Positions 6,238 through 6,282 of a stretch of DNA of 6,282 bases are shown in pieces. The notes beneath the pieces were generated by a model. That model had not been told where the DNA came from, ran no database searches, and saw only the letters and a program-made list of their open reading frames with translations. The stretch lies in NCBI GenBank assembly GCA_020048795.1, contig JAIFMA010000054.1, positions 1 to 6,282 on the forward strand. The letters are read 5' to 3'. The DNA is from Rhodoferax sp. (GTDB lineage Bacteria > Pseudomonadota > Gammaproteobacteria > Burkholderiales > Burkholderiaceae_C). Every line of letters begins with the position of its first letter. Position 1 is the first letter of the stretch. Both the position numbers and the translations under genes were made by a program.

Positions 6238-6282
6238 AACTTTTCTCCCTTTTAGCTTTGAGCCATTGCAATGACGTGCTGG
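6227..6282 (-). CDS. Possible 3' tail of the preceding operon gene
   Basis: From the right edge one minus-strand frame reads STSLQWLKAKREKSYEK and stops at TGA (6227-6229), overlapping the traD start by 11 bp. The lysine-rich ending and the stop/start overlap resemble the other junctions in this operon, so it may be the end of an upstream relaxosome or transfer gene. A second frame reads QHVIAMAQS and stops at TAA (6252-6254), 14 bp before traD. Only about 17 codons are visible and no family can be assigned. Either frame, or neither, could be real. Confidence 0.3.
   Translation of the reverse strand, partial: STSLQWLKAKREKSYEK
6245..6251 (-). promoter_or_regulatory. Ribosome binding site of traD
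   Basis: AAGGGAG on the minus strand, seven bases before the ATG at 6235-6237. It supports the 635-residue start rather than a start farther upstream in the same open frame. Confidence 0.55.

Overview
The window holds the DNA-processing end of a conjugative transfer module plus one accessory gene. All four recognisable genes lie on the minus strand, so they read from right to left. The element looks proteobacterial and probably betaproteobacterial (Burkholderiales-like). This rests on moderate GC content, a MOB-F relaxase and TraD of the kind common there, and an ardC-type gene nearby. It is an inference from protein character, not from a search. No chromosomal housekeeping gene is present, so the DNA is probably a plasmid or an integrative conjugative element.

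Right part (6237 down to 922): three genes overlap end to start. They encode a TraD/TrwB-type coupling ATPase with two N-terminal membrane segments, an ArdC-type antirestriction protein (ssDNA-binding domain plus HExxH metallopeptidase domain), and an 829-residue TrwC/TraI-type relaxase-helicase. The overlaps are 14 bp and 7 bp, and each start has a Shine-Dalgarno sequence inside the preceding gene, so they form one translationally linked operon. The relaxase would nick and unwind the plasmid and the coupling protein would pump the complex into a secretion channel. ArdC would help the incoming DNA survive host restriction. No mating-pair-formation gene and no recognisable oriT is present. In related systems such as R388, oriT lies upstream of the trwA-trwB-trwC cluster, which here means beyond the right edge. 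The last ~45 bases on the right may hold the tail of the preceding operon gene.

Left part (862 down to 1): after a 59-bp gap with no convincing terminator or promoter comes a gene for an Rpn/YhgA-like PD-(D/E)XK nuclease, cut by the left edge. Its 3' end contains a 12-bp tandem repeat that encodes a Gly-Arg-Gln-Glu repeat. Just before the repeat is an in-frame internal ATG with a much better Shine-Dalgarno sequence than the full-length start. This matches the gene-within-gene toxin/antitoxin arrangement described for E. coli Rpn proteins, where a separately translated C-terminal fragment inhibits the full-length nuclease. This is the most interesting part of the window.

There are no rRNA, tRNA, CRISPR or insertion-sequence features, and no gene-free stretch over 300 bases.
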